Under the pieces are notes generated by a model. It was not told the DNA's origin and ran no database searches. It saw nothing but the letters and a program-made list of their open reading frames with translations. Positions 55,301 to 64,000 of a stretch of 64,000 bases of DNA are shown piece after piece. A program made the translations under genes and the position numbers. How positions within the stretch are numbered: position 1 is the stretch's first letter; each line of letters starts with the position of its first letter. Source of the DNA: Antrodiella citrinella. Taxonomy: Eukaryota; Basidiomycota; Agaricomycetes; Polyporales; Steccherinaceae. The stretch is taken from positions 62,001 through 126,000 of the forward strand of contig SGPM01000018.1 of assembly GCA_004802725.1 (NCBI GenBank). The letters run 5' to 3'.

Positions 55301-58300
55301 ACCCGCTGCATCCTTGGACACCGACTGGTTTCATTGCAGGATTCGCATCAATTTCCAGCAGATCCTGGTGTACCAAACTATCAGTGCATTGGAAGGCCGC
55401 GGAGAACAGCTGAGGGAGCAGAAGTATGTGATTCGTGTGTACAGCGCCTTGAACTATCGACATTGCTGACATATTGAACTTGCAGATTCTGGCTCAGTGT
55501 TCTTTATCATGGGCTGTTCCCTCCATCTCCCAAGCTAGGCTCAAACGTGCACTTTGACCTTACCAAAGTTCCCGAGGCCACCAGGGCCATGCCGATCATT
55601 CAAGACTGGCTAAGAAATATATTCTACAGTCTTGATCCGAGAGAGCAGTCGTTATCCTTCCTGCATCATTTGGTGGAGATGCTGCAACTTGTCTTTGTCC
55701 TTGACCCTCACAGTGCCCAAGACTATCTGCTTCGTGCCCAGTGCATGAAGGCTCGCCCGATGTGGCTTCTGCGCAACAAGGATCATCAAGGCGGCTTCTA
55801 CGTTGTTAATGATCTAGTCGAATTACTGAGAGGTAAAGCCGCGCACACGATATCTTTCGGAATTCTCTTCATCAAGTGAGTCTTCAATGTGCATGATTCA
55901 TAAGACCGACACTGAGCGAAATTCGAAGGCACGTCGCATCTGAGACGCGGGGTGTCAACATCAGCGCGCTGTGCCGACTCATCGAACTCGTGTGCGGCTC
56001 CTGCGCAATTACATCTCGCATGAACCAGTCTGGATTACATGATCTCTCCCTTCCGTTGACATGGCTCTTGGAGTTGTCCCTCGCGCCGAGCGTCGCTAAC
56101 CGCAGCCTCTTCATGATGATACATCTCGTTCAGTCTCTCACGGGCTTGCTAGAGAAGATATACCTAGGGGCAGGTAAGGGAAGTCGCATGTGTATCGACA
56201 AATCTATTGACACAGGCGCTGTAGAGCACCTGCTTTTCCAAGGGACTAATCTCAGTAAAGTGAAGTTTCAAATTCGTGCGATCTTCATAACTCGGATGTA
56301 AGTTATGATTGTTATGGACTTAGAGCTTACTTCTGACACATCATGTCTTATTAGCTGTAGGGCATTGTGTTTCCGTAAGCACTTTCAAGTTTTATGACAC
56401 TGCCGAGTATTTGAACACTCTTGAGCATAGTCGGATACAATGTCAGGGATACCAAGCTAAGGGTGCAGATCTGTCGGACTATCACCTCCCTGAAGCAGCC
56501 CAATCGACTCTTCCACTCTCTTTACAAGCCGTACGTGGACTGTCACGGTCCCGATTCAGAATATTTTGCTCACCTCATGTTGCAGGTTCGTATACGCCGT
56601 CAGCTGGGACGACATGGTGAGAGTCTTGCGCAGGACTGAAAGATCCTTAGCAACACCTCTGGACGAATGGATACACCTGAAGGCGGAGAAATTCGTACAA
56701 GCACCCCTCAAGCCATTCCAAGGTGTTCGCATCGTCCTCTTCAAGGAGCTTGCGGACATCCCCATCCTTCTCAAAGGCGGAACACCTGTAGGGCAGAAGT
56801 TGAGAGCAGAAGCAGAGCCGTTCGTGCCTCGATTCGCGGTCCTCGCGAATTCTCAGGTCGATGATCAAGACGACGATGAACCTGAAGAAGAGGCCATGGC
56901 AGATGATGCAGGAGGGATCACACATGCCGAGGATTTGGACGCGGCTGCTTCGTCTATCGACGCTGGTCGTGTCGAGCAAACCGACGTCGCGCCGACAGAG
57001 GAGGAGATCAAAGCGGCACAGAAGATCCAGAAGCTTTACCGCAGATGGCTACGTCGCAGCAAGTTCGTGACGACCGCCTCATCCGATTCGCGTGCGCGAT
57101 GGTTCTTGGGCAATCTCGAGGCATCGAAAACCCTGTCACTTCGGGTTGAATATCGCCGCCTGTTCCTTGGACCTCTTCCACATGCCCTCGTCTGTCTCGA
57201 GAAGATCTACATGAGTGCACAAAGTATGCGAAAAGTGGCGTTGAGGCGGCTCAAGACCGCGCAGCACCGAGAACTGGAGGAAGCGGTCGAACAAGTCGAC
57301 AAAGGCCAGTGAGTCTGCCATAACGGCTTTCAAAACATCATGTGCCTAGTTCTCAACTTCACTAACTTTGCGTAGACGCTACCTGAAGGATACTACGAAG
57401 CTGCAGAAGATCCTCGGACCGAGATCACCTCTTCATACCGGACAGGATACCAGAGAGTTGAAGAAACACGTCGTAGAGGTGGAGGAGCTCGTACATCGCA
57501 TCGGGATTCATACGGAGGACTGGGATCTGCTCACTGCGGTGAGGGGAATAGTGAAGGAACCGCCTGCGCGCGAGGAGAAGAAACCGAAGCCGGAGCTCGT
57601 CGTTGATGATGGACTGGAGATAGACTACTTGTGATGGTGAGTGGAGGGGAGGGGAGGGGATCTAGAATATTGGCTCATTCTACATCGATGTAAGAGCTAC
57701 TTCATCGTCTAATTTCAGAATACAGCCCTTTCTTGTTTCTCAGTGTCCGGCGACCTTCGACGAATATAAATGCGCCATGCGTCATTTTCACGTCTTTTCC
57801 AAGGAAACCTGAATCCCCGTTTGGACGCTAGCAAATGTCAATGGGCACAGGACAGGTCGTAATACATCGGTTCTGTTTCGCTATAAATACAACACTCCGT
57901 TCTTTATAACACTCCAAGGCCATACACAGTAGTTTGTGCGCAACAGAAAATAGTAAAGACGTCCCGCTAGTGATCTTGGTCCAACCATGACAGAGGAAAC
58001 AGAAGGAAAAAGGGCAGTCCACCGAAAGTATTCGAAAGTCTTGGTATCGAACCAATCCATTACTGCACGTAGTTGCCTAAGAGTTACGGTCAGCACAGCC
58101 CAAACACAAAAGAAGTCCGAAAAAAAAAACGCACCAGGGAAGACACCCTGCCTCCCCTCCAACCTCCCCGTCCACCAATCCTCCACGCTCTCCGACTTCT
58201 CCACGATCTCGATCCGATCCCCCGCCTTGAAATCCAAATCGCCCTCCGCCTGCGCCTCAAAGTCGTACAACGCCGTCACGTACTCCGCCGCCTTCACGTT

Positions 58301-61300
58301 CGGCTTGGACTTGAGCGGAGGCGGTGGCGGCGGGCCCTTCTTCACACCTGCTGCGCCGAACGCATTGGGTTTCGTCACCGAATTCGCGCTGGGTGAGTAC
58401 GGGGGTGGTGGTGCGCCTACTGCGGCAGCAGGAGGGGGAAGAGACTTAGGGGTGTAGGTCGAATTCGAGGAGGCACTGGATGTCGAGCGGGCGGGAGGGG
58501 CAGCGAGTCCACGAGAGCCCGACGATGCGACGGAGGGTTTGTGGGCTAAGCCGGGTGCCCCGCCTCCAGATGCCGAACGGTTCGCTTGCACCATCTTGGC
58601 TGTTAGGAAATAGAAAGACAGTGAGCGGATATGCCGAGGACATCGGAAAGGGGGAAGAACGTACAAACACTGGCGATGCGTTTGGTGATGTTCAGCTCCT
58701 CGACTTGCGCTGATACGTCGCCACGCTTCTCCTCGTAGTCCACCGCGATTTGTGCGGCTGTGACGGTGACGTCGTAACGGCCTTCAGCGAAGCCGCTCAG
58801 TTTCTCCAAGAGCAGGTAGAAGACGTTCAACCTATCGTTCTCGTACTGAGTCGAGGTATGAGGAGTATTTGGAGGAAACGTACTGCATGTAGAAGAACGA
58901 ATGGAAAAGGGGATCAATGAATTGAGCCGCCATTTGCATGAACTTGGGGAGTTCGGTCTTCAGGGAGGTGTTGATGTACTCGTACTCGTTGGAGGCGATC
59001 TCGAAGTCTTGCTCCAACTATCCGGAGGCTGTCAGAAATTGGTGCCCACAGATCCCGTTTAGTTTGAATACATACCTTGAACAAATTCTTCTCGTCGTTC
59101 AAAGTCTTCTCCTTCTTGTCCCTTAATTTGGTGAGAGAGTTGTTGTATCGATCAAAATCGACGAGCTGGGTGCAATCTGGTCTAAGAAACGCAAATGCGA
59201 TGAGATATAAGCCATACACACCTTGTGTTCTCGTTTGTTGATAGTCTTCCTGATGGTCTTCATGATCCCCTGCACTTCCTTCATTGGCCCCAGGATCCTG
59301 CTCTCGATCAACTCCAACTCTGGTGCCATCAAGGACCTCAACTCCTCCAATGCGCCTTCGTATGCATCTACATTCTTCACAGTGTGCTCCGCTTCCGGGT
59401 GTTTGCCCAAGAGATCATACTCGCCGGCTAGTGGGTGGAAAAGGGCCGAGAAATGCTGGGCAAAGCCGTGTCCCGTGGTGAACAAGTTCGTCACGGCTTC
59501 GGAGAAAATCCTGGTATCCTTGATGAGCTTCTCGATAGCTGACTCGAGAGAGCCGAAACGACGGTTGTAATCATCGAACTCGGGATCGTTGGACTCTGAA
59601 CATCATCGCCATGAGTACGAGACCCATAGGAAGTAAAGCTGGTTGGCACTCACTCTTTGATAGACCGACCTTGGTTGTCACCAAGTGCGGCATCCTGTGT
59701 GGATTCCAACATGACGGCGGTCAGACGATACCCGACCGCTAATGCACTTTGCTTACCGCGAGAACGCCTTTGATACGCCTTTCATCTTTGGTTATCTGCT
59801 GATTTCTACCGTTGGAGTCGCACGCGAATGGCGAAGAGAGAGAACGACGGCGGCGGGTGGAGATGGTGGTCACAAACTAAGTACACTCTTACGCGCCGAA
59901 CGTCGCCGGTTCACAGCTCTACATCAGGTGCTTATGCTCGGTGTCTTACACGACTCTCTCTGAAACGAGACTCGACCTCACACGCCGAGTCAAACATGTC
60001 AATACTGTATCCAACTACGCCCGAGCGACTGAATGTTGCTTTGGATGTCGGTACCGTGTATCAAGGACTCAGGATACGCAGCAAACTCAGGGGCACTGCA
60101 CTGCTGCTGCACTACGGCGAATGCCGAAGTTCGCCATAAATGGTACATGCACAACTCAAGTGTTGTCAATGTATTTTCGCAGGTTGCACATCGTTCGTTT
60201 GACAGGAGTCTGCGTAGAAGTATGACAGCCAGATAGAGGTGGTCAAACGATTGAGCAGGCTGCAGTTGCGCGATTCCGAGGCACGGCCACGGTGGACTGA
60301 CGGTCATGAAGCCAACATATTTTGATGCTGCAGAGAGATATTGAACGATTGCAGCGCACTACGCTCGCAGGCAGGCGAGGTGGCGAGGAATGAGATAGCG
60401 CAGCCTGAAACATCGACTGTGCGTCACCGCGGCTAAATCAGCTGCTGCAGTACCGCTTACATCTTGTATCTGACTCCCTCCGTCCGAGCTCGCTCTTTCT
60501 TGTTCTCTCGTCATCTTTGTCGTCCTCGACGCTGCTCGCAACACTACTCTATCGCGTAACCAGACCGGCAAGGCGGTGCAAGCCGAATATATTAATCCGG
60601 GTCCCAAGCGGAGGTCGCAGTGATACACGCCTTTGCCATCTTTCGTCCACTCGCAACTCAGACTCAGCAGCCATGATGGGCCTATTCAGTTCAGCAACTT
60701 CTGGCCTTAAGGCTAGCACTCATCGGCCTCGCGGAGGGTCCATGGAGGACAAAATGCCAGAGGACACGGAGCCGGACGATACATCGATCTTGTTCGTTTA
60801 CCCCCTCTCCACCATGTTCTACTATTCTCCCCACGACGCTGACCACGACGACTCTGAATGCAGGGATGAGAATGAAGGTTCCATTATTTCCTCGTTGATC
60901 TCTCAACTCAGGTACCGCCACATCCCATCGCAGCTGATAGTCCATACTGAACACCGTCTTTGTTCCTGTCTTCAGAGTGGGCATGGACCTCTCAAAGGTC
61001 ACCTTCCCCACCTTCGTTTTGGAGCCGAGGAGTATGCTGGAGCGTATCACCGACTTCATGTCCCATCCTGACCTCATCTTTGGGTACGTACCCCTCTCCA
61101 TGCACCCCTCTCCGCAAGACGCGTTTCCGCGTTGACTCTTCAACTGACTGCTTCTTTGGCAGAGCGGAGGACTGCCCAGATCCTGAGGAGAGGTTCATAC
61201 GCGTACTGCAGTATTATTTGGCTGGATGGCATATCAAGCCGAAGGGCGTGAAGAAACCGTGCGCATACTCTGCATCCTTTCAATCATGAACGTCGCAGCT

Positions 61301-64000
61301 GACATGTCATAATAGCTACAACCCCGTATTGGGTGAATTCTTCCGTTGCAGGTACGACTACCCCGATGGGTCGAAGGGCTTTTACATCGCTGAACAAGGT
61401 ATGCGTCCAAGTCGTCACAATTTATGGTTGTTTTTGACCAACCCCTGTTCGCCAGTGTCACACCACCCACCAGTATCCGCGTTCTACTACATCTCACCGG
61501 AAAACAAGGTCGCCATTCTCGGTGAGTTGCGGCCAAAGTCCAAATTTCTAGGCAACAGCGTATCAACGGTGATGGAGGGAGAGAACCGGGTTCTACTCAT
61601 GGGCAGGCCAGAGGATGGCGGTGCGTTATGCTGCGTTTCATGCGGTTGTTGCGTTGCTGATGCGGATGCGATCTCATAGAGTATGTCATCTCGATGCCGA
61701 ACATGTACGCGCGAGGAATCCTATGGGGGAAGATGGTACTGGAGTTGGGAGACAGTTGCACTGCGAAGAATGAGCGCAATGGGTTGTCTGCAGAGCTCCA
61801 GTTCAAGACTAAGGTGCGTCGTCATCCCCTCGTAATGTGTGTCGCTTTACCGACAGCCATATCTCAGGGTTATTTCTCGGGCACGTACAACGCCGTCGCA
61901 GGACGCATTCGTCGAGGCAACACCGACAGCGGTGAGCTGACTGGGAAGTGGAGCCACGTAATGGAGTACAAGAACGCGAAGGTGAGTGCCCAATTACGCT
62001 CCGTGGGGCCTGTTTGCGGCGGTTTCTGACGTCTCACGTCTGACTTTTTTCCGCGTTCTGCAGGGCGAGAAGCGCGTGTTGTTTGACGTAGACAAGGACG
62101 GGGCAAAGATTGCTCCCAAGTTTGTGCCGCCTGAGAACGAACAGGAAGCCAATGAGTCCAGGCGGTACGCTCATTTCCGTTTTCCTCTATGGTCCCAGCT
62201 AATCATTTAATTACCCTTCGCACCATGTTCGGCCCGCTGTGTCATCCCTCCTGATGATAGTCTATGGTCGAAACTCACGGCAGCGATCGTGGCTAAGGAT
62301 ATGGAAGGTGCAACAGAGGCGAAGACGGCCGTAGAAGAGTCTCAGCGGGAGTTGAGACGACAACGAGAGGAGAGCGGGGAGCACTACGTGCCGCGGTTCT
62401 TCTCCCAGAACAAGGATGGGCGGTGGTTGCCCAAATTCTCGTGCGTACCTTTTCATCCGTTGCTTCTCATATCCGTTATCTCATCATCCCATTCCCAACT
62501 GGTGTTTGTGCGCCCATAGTGTGCCGGAAGACCCCGTACAAGCCGTGCACCACGTAGAACAATGGATCTGGTCCTCCCCGTCAACGACGTCCTCATAGAC
62601 TTGTGGTTTACGATTTCCTTCGCTCACCCTCTCGTCTAATCTCTCCTCCAGGGACATGGCAAGCCATACAACACCTACACCTCACTTCTCACTCCTCCTC
62701 TGTATTTGCCCCCTCCTGTTTGTTGATCTGTTACTACATAAGTATTTCCCGTGTCCCTTGTTGTTCTGAGAGTTCCAGTTGTGTGTGTTGTGTGTAGCTA
62801 GCAATCCCCTCCGCGTCTTCGTGTCCCCGATTAATGCAAATCTTATTCCCAGCGTGTGCAGTAAAACAACAAATATGTGGCTGAATCCGTGGATATGTAA
62901 TGGGTGTGTTGGATCTTTGAAGATTCGATGCTGGACAGGGGTCGTTCAGGCTCTGAGACTTGAGGGTGAGTGACGTTCGTGAAATAAGCAGAAGGAAGTC
63001 GTGAGGATGAGGACAGGTAAACCAAAGCTATGGAAAAAGTCAAGTAGGTATATGCGAATGGTATCAACGGGAATATGAATATGAAGCAGTGAGTGAAATG
63101 GAAAAAGACAGTGTGGATGGATATATATACGATATGAAAGCGGAACATCGGACCAGAGAATGCATATGGGGAATACGTGAGACATGAGGATAACACGACA
63201 GAATGAGGTAACCAGACAGAACAGACAGAAAAATAGCGAGCAAACCAAAAAAGATGAAAGATGAAATGAATGTGTCAAAGACTATGCCCACCAGCCATCG
63301 TCGCCCAACGTAGGCGCAGCAGACGCGGTGCTAGGTGTTGGCGAAGCCGCGCGAGGGTAGAAGGGTTGCGCATGCATAGGCTTCTTCGCCTTTGGAGTCA
63401 CAGGTGCGCGAATCATATTGCGTCCGCTCCTCGGTGCGTGCACAGAGTCCCAGACAGACGGCTGGACGGGAGACGCAGGGCGGATGTTGGGTGCGGCGTG
63501 TGCACCATTCGAGAGTGGCGTGGGCGTGTTGACCCTGCTATCGCCGAAGACAGTGCTTGCGCGTGAATCGGGTCGGGCGATGGTGGTGGGATGGGTGTAT
63601 CCGTTCTGGCGGAGACGAGAGGAGACAGGAGGTCGTGAAGCTGGAATCGCAGATGCGGCTGAGGCGGTCGCGGTTGCTGCCTTGGTGTTGGCTTGATCAG
63701 TCTCTGCACGCATACGAGCCATGGACTCTTCCATTGCGGCAATCTGGTCTCGCAGCTTGCTTTCGCGGTCCTGTTCACACGTTGTCAGCCACGCAGCATA
63801 CATAAATACGAAGGGTCGAACTCACCTTGGCCAAACGCTCCTCTGCATCTCTCTCCTCCAACTGCAACTTGACCAATGAGTAGTCCGCGTCCAACTGGGC
63901 CTGCGACTGCTCAGACTGGTCGAGTCTTGTTCTTGTCGACTCGAGCTCATGCTCATAATCCTTGGCACGCTTCTCCCACTCCATGGCACGCTGCTGAGCT

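Overview
The window is nuclear DNA of a filamentous basidiomycete, most likely an Agaricomycete. The evidence is direct: almost every gene is cut by many 45-65 nt GT-AG introns with CTNA-like branch sites, the gene set is eukaryotic (eIF5, GCN20-type ABCF protein, CDK8, SMN, DOT1, ARP5, SEC4/Rab8, Rvs167, U6 snRNA), and several families are ones I know mainly from mushroom-forming fungi (FunK1-like kinases, 7-TM proteins of unknown function, single-pass membrane proteins with PPPY-type tails, UstYa/DUF3328 proteins). Gene models were spliced by eye; for most of them the exon lengths sum to a multiple of three, which is the main internal check.

1-10.9 kb: a mitochondrial ribosomal protein fragment (-), an intradiol (hydroxyquinol-type) dioxygenase (+) facing an epoxide-hydrolase-like enzyme (-), then a run of lower-quality genes: a broken conserved hypothetical, a single-pass membrane protein with a one-base frame break, a decayed tandem copy of it, and a FunK1-like kinase whose catalytic Asp codon reads Gly.

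10.99-12.74 kb: a 1.75 kb foldback element (two ~0.8 kb inverted arms around a ~0.15 kb spacer) that ends exactly against the start codon of the GCN20-like gene (12.7-16.0 kb). 16.7-18.0 kb holds a 7-TM gene with another one-base frame break. 18.4-21.0 kb has two U6 snRNA copies in direct orientation flanking CDK8. 21.0-23.1 kb looks empty.

23.1-30.3 kb: eIF5 (+), a decayed short-chain dehydrogenase (+), a ~200 bp inverted-repeat element, SMN (+), and an S9 family peptidase (-).

30.3-38.1 kb: a gene-poor accessory stretch with two UstYa-like membrane proteins in convergent orientation, followed by two very short paralogous secreted-peptide genes (34.36 and 35.18 kb) with the same intron position and the same C-terminal signature, then a second 7-TM gene. 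This is the best candidate for an undescribed system, possibly a ribosomally made, modified peptide locus.

38.4-64 kb: dense housekeeping: UBE2W-like E2 (-), SEC4/Rab8 (+), ARP5 of INO80 (-), an Fe(II)/2-oxoglutarate dioxygenase (-), DOT1 (+), an 8.5 kb TRANK1-like SF1 helicase/TPR gene (+), Rvs167 BAR-SH3 (-), an oxysterol-binding protein (+), and the 3' end of a coiled-coil gene (-).
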